From contig JACRBN010000025.1 of NCBI GenBank assembly GCA_016213105.1, forward strand, positions 1-64,000: a stretch of DNA of 64,000 nucleotides, written 5' to 3'. This document shows positions 7,820-16,602 of this stretch, piece after piece. The notes under the pieces are model-generated. The model saw only the letters and a program-made list of their open reading frames with translations. It searched no databases and was not told where the DNA came from. The position numbers and the translations under genes were made by a program. How positions within the stretch are numbered: position 1 is the first letter of the stretch; each line of letters opens with the position of its first letter. The stretch comes from Chloroflexota bacterium. GTDB taxonomy: Bacteria > Chloroflexota > Anaerolineae > Anaerolineales > Villigracilaceae.

Positions 7820-9367
7820 TTACTCGTCCACATCCACGATCTCGCCGCCGTGTTGGATGGCGGTGGCGACCATGCCGTCCTGCGGCAGGTGCGGGGGAAT
7901 TTTACCCTTGGCCGTGGTCACTGTGCAATGGATGGCCAGGTTCACATTCAGCACATCCAGAATGGCTTTTTGGGCGGCTTCGAGCTGGTCGGGCTTGTTC
8001 ATCTTTTCGATCAGCACGTCGCTGGCAAAACCCAGGATCAGGCTGTTGCCCTGCACATCGATCATCTTGACCGAGTTCAAGAGCGCGCCAAGGTTGGCCT
8101 GCGCCTTGGGCAGGGAGGCGATAATCTGCTTCCAGGCCTTGACGACTTCCCCCGCGCCGATGACGTCCGGCGCGGCTTTGGGCGATTCAGACTCCGCCCG
8201 GGGCTGGGCAGCCGTTTGTGAAACGGGAGCAGGCTGAGGCTTGACCTGTCTGGGCGCAGACGCGGTCTGGACCGGCGCAGCGGAAGCAGGCGCAGGTTCC
8301 ATCAGTTCGGCCAGGGCCAATTCCAGGCTCAGGGACGGCTGCCAGCCGCCGCGCAGATCCGTGGCGGCAATGTTAAAGGTTTTCATCATGCGCAGGACGT
8401 CGGCCGTGGTAAAGGCGCGCGCATGCGCCTCCATCTGCTTCCTGACCTCGGCGGTGGCTTCGACCTGATCGCCGTTGCCCATTTGGATGAGCATCAGCCC
8501 GCGCAAATATTCGACCAGTTGACGCGCCAGTGAGCGCGGATCGGCGCCCGAGTCGAGCGCCTTGTGGATCGCTTCGAGGCCGCGCGCGGGATCGGCCTCC
8601 AGGATCGAGGCAGTGACGTCCAGCACGGTCTGGCTGGTGGCTGTGCCGAGCACGGTCTGCGCCAGGGCCAGGGTGATCTGGTCGCCCGTTGAGGAAAGCT
8701 GGTCGAGCAGGGATTGCGCGTCGCGCATCCCACCCGCAGATTGACGGGCGATGAGCGTGAGCGCTTCCTCGTCGGCCTTGAGGTTTTCGGCCTCGACGAT
8801 GTATTTAAGGTTGGAAACGATCTCATCCACGGGCACGCGGCGGAACTCATGCCGCTGACAGCGCGAGAGCACCGTGGCGGGAATCTTGTGAATCTCGGTC
8901 GTGGCGAGAATGAAGATGGCGTGCGGAGGAGGCTCTTCCAGGGTCTTGAGCAGGGCGTTGAAGGCCGCTGTGGAGAGCATGTGGACTTCATCGATGATGT
9001 AGATTTTATATTTGCCCTGATTGGGCGCAAAGTTGATCTTGTCGCGCAGGTCGCGCACATCGTCCACGGAGGTATTGGATGCGGCGTCGATCTCGATCAG
9101 GTCGAGGAAACGGTTCTCGTTGACGGCGGTGCAGAAGGCACACTCGTTGCAGGGGCGTTTGGCAGGGTCGGGGTCGAGACAGTTGACCGCCTTGGCCAGC
9201 AGGCGCGCGACGGTGGTCTTACCCGTACCGCGCGGCCCCGCAAACAGGTAGGCGTGACCCACACGATCCGCCTTGATGGCGTTCGTGATGGTGTGGACAA
9301 CGTGGTCCTGGCCGATGACGGTGTCCCATCCTTTGGGACGGTATTTGCGGTAGAGGGCTTGGGTCAT
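7820..9367 (-). CDS. dnaX: DNA polymerase III subunit gamma/tau
   Basis: This 515-aa clamp-loader ATPase shows the full AAA+ set: Walker A GPRGTGKT, four zinc-binding cysteines (CLDPDPAKRPCNECAFC), Walker B IIDEVHML, sensor 1 LATTE and the LSRCQ arginine finger. Domain III follows, then a Pro/Ala-rich linker (residues about 365-405) and a short C-terminal domain. It loads the beta clamp and organises the replisome. No slippery A-run characteristic of programmed gamma frameshifting was noticed. It is first in the dnaX-ybaB-recR group. Confidence 0.97.
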   Translation of the reverse strand: MTQALYRKYRPKGWDTVIGQDHVVHTITNAIKADRVGHAYLFAGPRGTGKTTVARLLAKAVNCLDPDPAKRPCNECAFCTAVNENRFLDLIEIDAASNTSVDDVRDLRDKINFAPNQGKYKIYIIDEVHMLSTAAFNALLKTLEEPPPHAIFILATTEIHKIPATVLSRCQRHEFRRVPVDEIVSNLKYIVEAENLKADEEALTLIARQSAGGMRDAQSLLDQLSSTGDQITLALAQTVLGTATSQTVLDVTASILEADPARGLEAIHKALDSGADPRSLARQLVEYLRGLMLIQMGNGDQVEATAEVRKQMEAHARAFTTADVLRMMKTFNIAATDLRGGWQPSLSLELALAELMEPAPASAAPVQTASAPRQVKPQPAPVSQTAAQPRAESESPKAAPDVIGAGEVVKAWKQIIASLPKAQANLGALLNSVKMIDVQGNSLILGFASDVLIEKMNKPDQLEAAQKAILDVLNVNLAIHCTVTTAKGKIPPHLPQDGMVATAIQHGGEIVDVDE

Positions 9368-9499
9368 TTTAGTCGGATAGTCGGGTAGTTAAACAGCTTG
9401 ATGGTTGGGGCGATCTCAGGACAAATCTCGTACTTCTGCGAGTCATACAACCCAGGAAATTAAATTAGCATAGGTTGCAAGCATACACGGCAACAATGC

Positions 9500-10000
9500 C
9501 TAGGGAATTCGATACACGGCCCGCAGGTTGCCCTGGGCGTCATACAGGTTGGCGTTTTCACCCGAGTCCCAGACTGTGTTGGGGAGGCCCCAATACAGGT
9601 CGATGACGGTGTTGGTGCCGTTGGCGGTATGCACCTGCACCGCGCCGTTGGGGTAAAGCGTCAACTGCGGGAAGGTGAAGGTGTTGCCGTCCTCGTCCTT
9701 GAGCTGCCAGCTTGCCAGGTTCAACTGCCCTTCGCCGCTGTATTGGATGACGACCGCTTCGGCGCTCTGCGTCCCCGCCCCCACCACGCTGACGATCTCC
9801 ACAGGGATATCGCCCTGGGGCGTGGCGGTCACGGCAGGCGCGACGGCGGCGTTGCCTCCGTTCGGGGCGGCGGCAGGCGCCACCGCGGGCGACAGCGAGG
9901 CGCGGTAGTTGCGGTCATACCAGAACAGGATCGCGCCCGTCACACAGGCGGAGACAAAGACGTTCACGAGCACGTAAAGGAATAATTTGCGGCGATCCAT
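9500..10000 (-). CDS. Membrane-anchored lamin-tail domain protein
   Basis: The start at 10000 gives MDRRKLFLYVLVNVFVSACV directly ahead of one membrane helix; the open frame further upstream adds 24 unlikely residues. The product is 166 aa. After the helix and an Ala/Pro-rich linker (about 35-65), residues about 68-166 form an Ig-like beta domain. It has the pattern SWQLKDEDGNTFTFP, then YPNGAVQVHT, then WDSGENANLYDAQGNL, which is the lamin-tail domain (LTD) signature. Bacterial LTDs are extracytoplasmic and often occur on nucleases or surface proteins; here the domain stands alone. A structural or binding role at the cell surface is inferred. Confidence 0.78.
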   Translation of the reverse strand: MDRRKLFLYVLVNVFVSACVTGAILFWYDRNYRASLSPAVAPAAAPNGGNAAVAPAVTATPQGDIPVEIVSVVGAGTQSAEAVVIQYSGEGQLNLASWQLKDEDGNTFTFPQLTLYPNGAVQVHTANGTNTVIDLYWGLPNTVWDSGENANLYDAQGNLRAVYRIP

Positions 10001-10009
10001 GGTGCTTGA

Positions 10010-10018
10010 ATCATAGCA
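10010..10018 (-). promoter_or_regulatory. Extended -10 promoter of the LTD gene, nearly leaderless
   Basis: On the minus strand TGC-TATGAT ends nine nt before the ATG at 10000, so the transcript should start within a few bases of the start codon. Confidence 0.5.
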
Positions 10019-10057
10019 CAGAAATTCGGGGCGCGGCCAATCTTTAATCGGCTTTTT

Positions 10058-10097
10058 GGAAAACAAAAACACTGCATCCCATGCGGAACGCAGTGTT
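10058..10097 (-). terminator. Intrinsic terminator after the first lipoprotein gene
   Basis: An AACACTGC/GCAGTGTT stem with an inner GCAT/ATGC is followed on the minus strand by TTTTTGTTTT. It lies just beyond the stop of the gene ending at 10116. Confidence 0.85.
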
Positions 10098-10115
10098 CAG
10101 TTTCCTGCCGCCTGC

Positions 10116-10769
10116 TTATTTCAGTTCGGTGACGATGAAATCATCGAAGGTCACGTTCGCACCGGAGTTCTTCTCATCGCTCCAGGTGAACAAGCCCACC
10201 GCGCCGCTGGTATAAGTCGCATCGTTGACCGAGGCCACCTGCTGGCCGTTGACGTACAGGGTCAGTACGCCGTTGCCGCAATCCGCGCCGATCTGATAGG
10301 AGGCGGCATTCTGCGGGATCAGGTCGGAATCGGCCCATTCGTTATTGCCCGTCATGAAGAAATCATCCTTGGCAACGGCGCCGCGCGCAATCGCGTACTG
10401 GCCGTTGGCTGTGACGGCGAAATAGTAATAGTTGGTGCTGGGGATGCCCTGGTTGCAGATAACGCCAAAGGCGGAGTTAGGATCCGAGCTGTTATTCTGC
10501 GCGGTGACTTCGATGTGGATGTTGGTGTAATCCTCGTCGTTCGGCGTGCTCCACACGAAATAATTGGTCTGGTAGACCTGCATGTTCAGCCCGCTGTTGA
10601 CGTATTCCACCGAGCTGTCCGAATCCGTGCCCGTGCCCCAGTTCTGGTCGAAGCCGCCGAAATCATCCTGGAACAGGGGACCGCCCGTCAAACCAGGGAG
10701 GGATGGGACGCCGCAGGCCATCATCGCCAGGGCCAGAGCCAACACTGCAAACAAAACTTTCTTATTCAT
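10116..10769 (-). CDS. Lipoprotein with LamG/jelly-roll-like domain (paralogue 1)
   Basis: This 217-aa protein has a lipoprotein signal peptide ending LALAMMAC (lipid-modified Cys near residue 19). The mature part starts with LFQDDFGGFDQNW and contains DLIPQNAASYQIGADC and LTLYVNGQQVASV. It ends with VGLFTWSDE and VTFDDFIV. This pattern is typical of concanavalin-like beta-sandwich domains of the LamG/DUF1080 type, which bind or process glycans. No catalytic residues can be assigned. The gene 200 bp upstream and the one at 41880 encode relatives. It probably sits on the outer face of the membrane. Confidence 0.78.
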   Translation of the reverse strand: MNKKVLFAVLALALAMMACGVPSLPGLTGGPLFQDDFGGFDQNWGTGTDSDSSVEYVNSGLNMQVYQTNYFVWSTPNDEDYTNIHIEVTAQNNSSDPNSAFGVICNQGIPSTNYYYFAVTANGQYAIARGAVAKDDFFMTGNNEWADSDLIPQNAASYQIGADCGNGVLTLYVNGQQVASVNDATYTSGAVGLFTWSDEKNSGANVTFDDFIVTELK

Positions 10770-10819
10770 ACCATTCTCCTTCAGAATATTGAGTGATGCT
10801 TGCAGTGTACCCGCGCAGG

Positions 10820-10846
10820 TGTTGACAAAGTTGACTTATCTTGACA
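10820..10846 (-). promoter_or_regulatory. 27-bp GTCAA-repeat element, copy 1
   Basis: On the minus strand three GTCAA boxes are spaced about 10 bp apart (10 then 9). The element ends 50 bp before the ATG at 10769. An identical 27-bp copy lies upstream of the neighbouring paralogue. A TACACT box about 18 bp past the -35 position could be the promoter. It is likely a binding site for a shared activator. Confidence 0.6.
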
Positions 10847-10913
10847 ATTCCTGACGATTCATCACCGCCCGTCATACTCATCCAAAATTGAAATCAGAGC
10901 CTATCCGAGAATC

Positions 10914-10962
10914 GGAATGCAGACTTTCGTCTGCTCTGGCAGCGGACTGAAGTCTGCACTCC
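10914..10962. repeat. Double-hairpin REP-like repeat (GGAATGCAGACT family)
   Basis: Two adjacent hairpins, built on GCAGAC/GTCTGC and GCGGACT/AGTCTGC, are bounded by GGA and ACTCC. Related elements lie at 12787, 13396 and 52103. Confidence 0.7.
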
Positions 10963-10982
10963 GGGAATTGTGGGATAAATAC

Positions 10983-11741
10983 TTACGGCAACTTGGTGAG
11001 AACGTAATTATCGAACGAGACGATCGTGCCCGATTCCACTTCACCGCTCCAGGCAATCACGCCAACCAATCCGGCAGGATATTCGGTATCGGAGGCGGTC
11101 GCGACCTGCTGGCCGTTGACGTAGAGGGTCATCGTACCATTGGCGGCGCAGTCAAAACCGATATGATACGAAGGCGCGTTCTGCGGGATCAGGTCCGACT
11201 TTCCAGAGGTCAGTTCGACGTCGTCATTGATGAAAACAGACTTGACGATGCCATACTCGCCGCTGGGCGTGACGTACCCAAAATAGAACTGATCATCGAT
11301 CACCTGTTGGTTGCAAAATACGCCAAGCGCGGCATTCGGGTCGCTGCCCTGGTTCGCGGCATCCACCTCGATATGAACATCCGTGTAGCTGGTGCCGTTG
11401 GGACGGCTGTACACCTTCATGTTGGTCGCAGTAACCTTGAACTGCAGGGCGTCGTCGACATACTGGACCTCGTAGTCGGTGTCGGTGCCCACACCCCAGT
11501 TGCTGCTGCGGCTTTCGAAGGAATCCGACAGCAACTTGGTTTCGCCAGCTTCGGCAGTCGGCTGGACATCCACCTGGGCGGTCGGGGGGATGACCTGGGT
11601 GGCGACAGGGACTACCTGGGTGGCAGGGGGCTGGATATCCAGAGTGGGAACCGTAACGTTCGGCATAACCGCTCCGCAAGCCACGGAAGCGAGCGCCAAG
11701 ATTGCAATGGCAGAAACAACTTTCAACAAACCTGACTTCAT
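10983..11741 (-). CDS. Lipoprotein with LamG/jelly-roll-like domain (paralogue 2)
   Basis: I choose ATG 11741, preceded by GGAGAATG, because it begins a normal lipoprotein signal (SAIAILALASVAC). The product is 252 aa. A Thr/Pro/Val-rich linker (about 30-75) is followed by a beta-sandwich domain colinear with paralogue 1. Shared stretches are SDLIPQNAPSYHIGFDC, MTLYVNGQQVATA and a final FDNYVLTKL. The two proteins are clearly homologous but well diverged, so the duplication is old, although their upstream elements are identical. A surface carbohydrate-binding or similar role is inferred. Confidence 0.78.
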   Translation of the reverse strand: MKSGLLKVVSAIAILALASVACGAVMPNVTVPTLDIQPPATQVVPVATQVIPPTAQVDVQPTAEAGETKLLSDSFESRSSNWGVGTDTDYEVQYVDDALQFKVTATNMKVYSRPNGTSYTDVHIEVDAANQGSDPNAALGVFCNQQVIDDQFYFGYVTPSGEYGIVKSVFINDDVELTSGKSDLIPQNAPSYHIGFDCAANGTMTLYVNGQQVATASDTEYPAGLVGVIAWSGEVESGTIVSFDNYVLTKLP

Positions 11742-11785
11742 GTCATTCTCCTTTTTTGATGGTGACACTTTTATATCAGGTACGT

Positions 11786-11812
11786 TGTTGACAAAGTTGA
11801 CTTATCTTGACA
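11786..11812 (-). promoter_or_regulatory. 27-bp GTCAA-repeat element, copy 2, overlapping the end of prmA
   Basis: It is identical over 27 bp to the element at 10820. It ends 44 bp before ATG 11741, and a TATAAA box lies 18 bp beyond the same reference point as in copy 1. The last codons and TAA stop of prmA lie inside it. Confidence 0.6.
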
Positions 11813-12737
11813 GTTTCGGGCGCTCCATCGAAAACGCCACCCAATCGCCGATCTGACGGCGGCCGCCCAGGGTCAGACCGTGGGCCTGTCCCGCTGCGAC
11901 CACGTTTTGCTCCTGCTCGGCCAGGATTCCGCTCAGGATGATCGTGCCGCCCGGCTCGACCAGCTCCGCCAGCCCCGCATCGAACAGGCGGATGATGATG
12001 GGCGCGAGGATATTGGCCAACACCAGCGGCGCGGACTGGAACGGGAACTGTCCCGCCAGCACTTCCGCCACCGAACCCTGCCCGAGGATCAACTCATTAC
12101 CGATGCCGTTCATGTCGGCGTTCTCGCGCGAGTTGGTCACCGATTCCGCGTCGATGTCCACGCCGAGGACTTTCTCCACGCCGAGCTTGAGCGCGGCAAT
12201 CGAGAGGATGCCCGAGCCGCAGCCCACGTCGATGGCAGTTTGACGATTTACGCTTGACGATTGGTCGAACCATGTTTCGAGGAGTTCGAGGCACAACTGC
12301 GTGGTGGGATGTGTGCCTGTGCCGAAGGCCATGCCCGGGTTGATGCGGATGGGAATCCGCTCGGGCTGAGGCGACTCCAACCAGGCGGGCAGGATCAGCA
12401 GCCGCTTCCCGATCAGGATCGGCTTGTAGTGCTGCTTCCAGGCCTCCATCCAGTTTTGGTCGGCGATCTGCTTGTAGGCAGGGGCAGGCACGGGCTGGAT
12501 CATCCCGAGGAAGTACAGCGACTCCTCCAGCTTTTGGCGCGTCTCTTCGAGCTGGTCGTTGACTTCGAGATAGGCGCGGACGGTGATCGGCCCGGTGGCG
12601 GTGCCTTCGTCCTCGTCGTTGATGAAGCGCACGCCTTGTTCGGTCATCACGCCATTGGGCGCAAAACGCGCCAGCACGTCGGCCACGGATTCGGCCAGTT
12701 CACCGTCGACGGTGAGGGATACTTCAAGCCAGTTCAT
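11802..12737 (-). CDS. prmA: Ribosomal protein L11 methyltransferase PrmA
   Basis: The start at 12737 gives MNWLEVSLTVDGELAE, the usual PrmA N-terminus, and a 311-aa product of normal length; 34 extra upstream codons in the open frame are discarded. Diagnostic segments are NPGMAFGTGTHPTTQLCLE and AIDVGCGSGILSIAALKLG (SAM motif I), then DIDAESVTNSRENADMNG and LVLANILAPII. It trimethylates several amino groups of L11. In Chloroflexota it often follows dnaJ, as here with a Nudix gene between. Its last codons lie inside the GTCAA element. Confidence 0.95.
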   Translation of the reverse strand: MNWLEVSLTVDGELAESVADVLARFAPNGVMTEQGVRFINDEDEGTATGPITVRAYLEVNDQLEETRQKLEESLYFLGMIQPVPAPAYKQIADQNWMEAWKQHYKPILIGKRLLILPAWLESPQPERIPIRINPGMAFGTGTHPTTQLCLELLETWFDQSSSVNRQTAIDVGCGSGILSIAALKLGVEKVLGVDIDAESVTNSRENADMNGIGNELILGQGSVAEVLAGQFPFQSAPLVLANILAPIIIRLFDAGLAELVEPGGTIILSGILAEQEQNVVAAGQAHGLTLGGRRQIGDWVAFSMERPKLSR

Positions 12738-12786
12738 GATAGTGTGTAGTGACCAGTGAGCAGTCACTTTCCTTTCGGTTGATTTC

Positions 12787-12807
12787 GGAATGCGGACTTC
12801 AGTCCGC
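12787..12807. repeat. Single-hairpin member of the GGACTTCAGTCC repeat family
   Basis: The GCGGACT/AGTCCGC hairpin lies between prmA and the Nudix gene and matches half of the elements at 10914 and 13396. Confidence 0.6.
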
Positions 12808-12849
12808 TTTTCAATAACCTTGCGAAGGTTTTGATTCAAAGGGTAATTT

Positions 12850-13302
12850 TTACAGCATGCCCGCCACCCTGCGGATCAAATCCTTCTCGGCGGAGAGCAT
12901 CCTTTGCGGCAGATCGTTCAAGGCAAAGTAGCGTATCTCAGAAATTTCATTGCTTTCACGAAATTCGCCACTGACGAGCCTGCACAAATAAATCAAGCTG
13001 ACGTGGTGATCGTCTTTGGAGCTTTCGGCCAGCAGCAATCGCTGGACTTCGATCTGCATGCCCGTCTCTTCGAGGAACTCGCGCAGGACGGCGCGCTCGG
13101 GCTGTTCACGATGTTCCAGGCTGCCTGCCGGCAGTCCCCACTCGAACTTGCGGTAGGTATGCTTGAACAACAGCACCCGGCCCTGCTCATCGAAGATCAG
13201 GGCGGCAACCGCCACGCGGAAGCGCGGCCGCACAAGGCGCGACGCCAAAAGATGCACCCAGATCGGAAACTTTTGCCAAACGCGCAGCAGGATTCTTACC
13301 AT
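12850..13302 (-). CDS. Nudix hydrolase
   Basis: The start at 13302 gives a 150-aa protein; the frame runs further upstream but through a repeat hairpin. It has a perfect Nudix box (residues about 65-87) of the form G-x5-E-x7-REFLEETGM, preceded by the beta strand FEWGLPAGSL. Such enzymes hydrolyse nucleoside diphosphates linked to another moiety; the specificity cannot be read. A TATAAT at 13315-13320 lies 12 nt before the ATG, suggesting its own promoter. The gene lies between dnaJ and prmA on the same strand. Confidence 0.9.
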   Translation of the reverse strand: MVRILLRVWQKFPIWVHLLASRLVRPRFRVAVAALIFDEQGRVLLFKHTYRKFEWGLPAGSLEHREQPERAVLREFLEETGMQIEVQRLLLAESSKDDHHVSLIYLCRLVSGEFRESNEISEIRYFALNDLPQRMLSAEKDLIRRVAGML

Positions 13303-13328
13303 CGAAGTGCCCGCATTATACCCAGCGC

Positions 13329-13444
13329 GGTTGAAAATTGCGCTTTTTGAAAGCGGGAAAACACAATTTTCAACCGTGGGTATGCATAAAACAAAGGGCG
13401 GACATTTCGTCCGCCCACTCGACGCGGACTGAAGTCCGCACTCC
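13329..13444. repeat. Cluster of two palindromic repeats
   Basis: The first (13329-13375) pairs GGTTGAAAATTG with CAATTTTCAACC around an inner CGCTTT/AAAGCG hairpin. The second (13396-13444) is a double hairpin of the GGACTGAAGTCCGCACTCC family. They fill the gap downstream of dnaJ and may also weaken read-through. Confidence 0.7.
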
Positions 13445-13454
13445 AATTCAACAG

Positions 13455-14582
13455 CTATCCGCCAAACGCGTCGTTCAACCAGTCGATGAAACCCTTTTCC
13501 TGCGGCTTGACCGCGGTGCCCAGCGACTCGGCCAGCTTCTCGAACAACTCGCGCTGTTCGCGGGTCAGCTTGTTGGGGATGGCCACGTTGACAATCACCA
13601 GCTGGTCGCCGCGTCCACTGCGGCGCAGGTGCGGCACACCCTTGCCGCGCAGGTGGAATATCTTGCCGGGTTGGGTGCCCGAGGGAATCTTCAACTTCTC
13701 ATCGCCATCCAGGGTCGGCACGTCCACTTCGGCGCCGAGGGTGGCCTGCGCCACGTTGATGTCGAGGTTGAGCAGGATGTCGTTCTCGCGGCGTTTGAAG
13801 AACTGGTGCGGCTGGACATCCAGCACGAGGAACAGGCTGCCGCTCGGTCCGCCGTTGGCGCCCGGGCTGCCCTCCCCTGCCAGGCGGATCTGCGTGCCCA
13901 CATCCACGCCCGCCGGGATCTGCACCTTTTTCTTGATGATCTTGCGCTCCAGCCCCGCGCCCCGACAGATATGACACGGTTTGGAGATGGTCTCCCCGCG
14001 CCCGTTGCAGGCGGGACAGGTGGCGGTCTGCACCATCTGTCCGAGGAAGGTCTGGCGCACCTGGCGCACTTCGCCCTGGCCGTTACAGGTGGAACATTTG
14101 TCGGGCTTGGTGCCAGGCTCCGCACCCGAGCCGCCGCAGGTGGAGCAGGTCTCCTCGCGCTCGAACTGGATTTCCTTCTCCACGCCAAAGACGGCCTCCT
14201 CGAACGCCAGCCTGACCTGCATCTGCAAATCACGGCCCCGCCGCGGACTGTGACGCGAGCGCCGTCCACCCCCGCCGCCAAAGCCGAACTGGTTGAAGAG
14301 TTCCTCGAAGATGTCACCCATGTCGGTGGTGTAATCGTGGAAGCCACCCCCGCCCATGTTGCCAAGGCCTTCCTTGCCGAAGCGGTCATAGCGCGCGCGT
14401 TTATCCTTGTCGGATAGCACGCCGTAGGCCTCGTTGATCTCCTTGAATTTCTCCTCGGCGTCGTGCTCCTTGTTCACGTCGGGGTGAAACTGGCGCGCCA
14501 ATTTACGGAACGCCGACTTGATCTCGTCGTCCGATGCATTTCGGCCTACGCCGAGGACTTCGTAATAATCACGATTGCTCAT
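13455..14582 (-). CDS. dnaJ: Chaperone DnaJ
   Basis: This 375-aa protein has a J-domain (residues 1-70, HPD in [11 protein letters not shown]), a Gly-rich segment (about 75-105), four CXXCXGXG-type zinc repeats ([32 protein letters not shown]) and C-terminal substrate-binding domains. It is therefore a type I DnaJ. It stimulates the DnaK ATPase and delivers unfolded substrates. It is the last chaperone gene of the hrcA operon, 73 bp after dnaK. Confidence 0.98.
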   Translation of the reverse strand: MSNRDYYEVLGVGRNASDDEIKSAFRKLARQFHPDVNKEHDAEEKFKEINEAYGVLSDKDKRARYDRFGKEGLGNMGGGGFHDYTTDMGDIFEELFNQFGFGGGGGRRSRHSPRRGRDLQMQVRLAFEEAVFGVEKEIQFEREETCSTCGGSGAEPGTKPDKCSTCNGQGEVRQVRQTFLGQMVQTATCPACNGRGETISKPCHICRGAGLERKIIKKKVQIPAGVDVGTQIRLAGEGSPGANGGPSGSLFLVLDVQPHQFFKRRENDILLNLDINVAQATLGAEVDVPTLDGDEKLKIPSGTQPGKIFHLRGKGVPHLRRSGRGDQLVIVNVAIPNKLTREQRELFEKLAESLGTAVKPQEKGFIDWLNDAFGG

Positions 14583-14600
14583 AATTAGGTCAAAAGTCGC

Positions 14601-14645
14601 AGGTCAAAGGTCAAACATCCCGAAAAGACATTGGACCTTTGACCT
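14601..14645. repeat. GGTCAAAGGTC inverted repeat between dnaK and dnaJ
   Basis: AGGTCAAAGGTC (14601-14612) pairs with GACCTTTGACCT (14634-14645). A related element lies on the other side of dnaK at 16544. The hairpin could attenuate transcription or protect the mRNA ends. Confidence 0.65.
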
Positions 14646-14655
14646 TTGACTTGAT

Positions 14656-16530
14656 CTACTCCTTCACTTCGCCATCGACCACGTCGGGCCCTGCGCTGCT
14701 GTCTGGACCCGCGCCTGGTCCCGCTTCGGGACCCTGATACATCGCCCCGCCGATCTTCTGAATGACGAGATTGAGCGTCTCCGTGGTGGATTTGATCGCG
14801 TTCACATCCTCGCCCTGCAAGGCTTTACGCACATCCGCCACCCGGGTTTCGATCTCACTGCGCATTTCAGCGGGAATCTTGTCGCCAAAGTCCTTGATGG
14901 CCTTCTCGGCCGCATAGGCGGAATTATCCGCGCCGTTGCGTGCTTCGATCATCTCCCTGCGCTTGCGGTCATCATCGGCGTGGGCTTCCGCGTCCTTGCG
15001 CATCTTCTCGACTTCGCTCTCGCTCAAGCCCGAGGACGCCGTGATGGTGATGTGCTGACTGCGGCCCGTGGCCTTGTCCTTGGCAGTCACTTTGAGGATG
15101 CCGTTAGCGTCGATGTCGAAGGTCACTTCGACCTGCGGGATGCCGCGCGGCGCAGCCGGGATGCCGTCGAGGATGAACTTGCCCAGCGACTTGTTGTCCA
15201 CAGCCATGGGACGCTCGCCCTGCAGAATGTGGATCTCGACCTGGGTCTGGTTGTCGCTGGCCGTGGAGAAGACCTGGCTGCGGCGGGTGGGGATGGTGGT
15301 GTTGCGTTCGATCTGCGACGTGCCCACCCCGCCCAGGGTCTCGATGGAGAGCGAAAGCGGCGTCACGTCGAGCAGCAGGATGTCCTTCACTTCCCCGCCC
15401 AACACGCCGCCCTGGATGGCCGCGCCAATGGCGACCACTTCGTCGGGGTTGACACCCTTGTGCGGTTCCTTTCCGAAGAAGGCGCGCACGCGATCCTGCA
15501 CGGCGGGCATACGCGTCATGCCGCCGACCATCACGATCTCGTTGATGTCGCCCGCCGTCAGATTGGAGTCGGACAGGGCTTGTTTAACGGGAGCAATCGT
15601 CCGGTCGACGAGGTCGGCGGTGATCTGCTCCAGCTTGGCGCGCGTCATGGTCATGACCAAATGCTTGGGGCCGCTGGCATCCGCCGTCAGGTACGGCAGG
15701 TTGATCTCGGTCTGCATCATGGTCGAGAGTTCGATCTTGGCCTTCTCGGAGGCCTCCTTCAAACGCTGAAGCGCGGAACGGTCGTTATTCAGGTCGATGC
15801 CGTTGTCCTTGCGGAATTGCTCAATCAGGTGGTCCATGATGCGCAGGTCGAAGTCATCGCCGCCGAGGAAGGTATCGCCGCTGGTGGCGCGCACCTGGAA
15901 GACGCCTTCACCCACTTCGAGAATGGAAATGTCGAAGGTGCCGCCGCCCAGGTCATACACAGCGATGATCTCGTTCTTCTTCTTGTCGAGGCCATAGGCC
16001 AGCGAGGAGGCGGTCGGCTCGTTGATGATGCGCAGCACTTCGAGGCCCGCGATCTTGCCCGCGTCCTTGGTGGCGTTGCGTTGGGCATCGTTGAAGTAGG
16101 CCGGCACGGTGATGACCGCCTGCGTGACGGGTTCGCCGAGATAGGCTTCGGCATCCGCCTTGATCTTGGCCAGGATCATGGCCGAGACCTCGGGCGGAGA
16201 ATAATCCTTTTCATCCAGCTTGACGCGCACGTCGCCGTTGGGCGCCCCGTCCACGATGTAGGGGACGCGCTTGCGCGTGCGTTCCACTTCAGGATCGCTC
16301 GCCTTGCGGCCCATGAAACGCTTCACGGAAAAAATCGTGTTCTGCGAGTTGGTGATCGCCTGGTTGCGCGCAATGCGCCCGACCAGGCGCTCGTGATTCT
16401 TGTTGACCGCCACCACCGACGGGACGAGGCGCTCGCCTTCGGCCGAGGGGATCACGATCGGTTCGCCGCCCTGCATCACCGCCGCGACGGAGTTGGTGGT
16501 ACCAAGGTCAATGCCAATGATTTTTGCCAT
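14656..16530 (-). CDS. dnaK: Chaperone DnaK (Hsp70)
   Basis: This 624-aa protein begins [19 protein letters not shown], the nucleotide-binding hallmark. It contains [23 protein letters not shown] and a substrate-binding domain with [17 protein letters not shown]. The tail is Gly/Pro-rich and ends DVVDGEVKE. It binds exposed hydrophobic peptides under ATP control with DnaJ and GrpE. The start is preceded by AGGAGAA. It is third in the hrcA operon. Confidence 0.99.
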   Translation of the reverse strand: MAKIIGIDLGTTNSVAAVMQGGEPIVIPSAEGERLVPSVVAVNKNHERLVGRIARNQAITNSQNTIFSVKRFMGRKASDPEVERTRKRVPYIVDGAPNGDVRVKLDEKDYSPPEVSAMILAKIKADAEAYLGEPVTQAVITVPAYFNDAQRNATKDAGKIAGLEVLRIINEPTASSLAYGLDKKKNEIIAVYDLGGGTFDISILEVGEGVFQVRATSGDTFLGGDDFDLRIMDHLIEQFRKDNGIDLNNDRSALQRLKEASEKAKIELSTMMQTEINLPYLTADASGPKHLVMTMTRAKLEQITADLVDRTIAPVKQALSDSNLTAGDINEIVMVGGMTRMPAVQDRVRAFFGKEPHKGVNPDEVVAIGAAIQGGVLGGEVKDILLLDVTPLSLSIETLGGVGTSQIERNTTIPTRRSQVFSTASDNQTQVEIHILQGERPMAVDNKSLGKFILDGIPAAPRGIPQVEVTFDIDANGILKVTAKDKATGRSQHITITASSGLSESEVEKMRKDAEAHADDDRKRREMIEARNGADNSAYAAEKAIKDFGDKIPAEMRSEIETRVADVRKALQGEDVNAIKSTTETLNLVIQKIGGAMYQGPEAGPGAGPDSSAGPDVVDGEVKE

Positions 16531-16543
16531 GAGTTCTCCTAGA

Positions 16544-16598
16544 AAAGGTCAAAGGTCGCAGGTCGAAAGTCATTGACCTTCGACTTTTAACCTTTGAC
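16544..16598. repeat. GGTCAAAGGTC-type repeat between grpE and dnaK
   Basis: The tract combines AAAGGTCAAAGGTCGCAGGT with an imperfect inverted arm ending CCTTTGAC. It shares AAGTC, GCAGGTC and AAAGGTC blocks with the element at 14601, so dnaK is flanked by two related copies. Confidence 0.6.
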
Positions 16599-16602
16599 GA
16601 AA

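Noticed and set aside
10001-10072. N-terminal extension of the LTD protein
   Set aside because: The upstream codons run through the promoter region and would precede the membrane helix with a non-signal sequence.
14980-16542. A 520-codon open frame antisense to dnaK
   Set aside because: It is a shadow of the dnaK codon pattern; the repetitive His/Arg/Gly-rich translation has no family match, and dnaK itself is certain.
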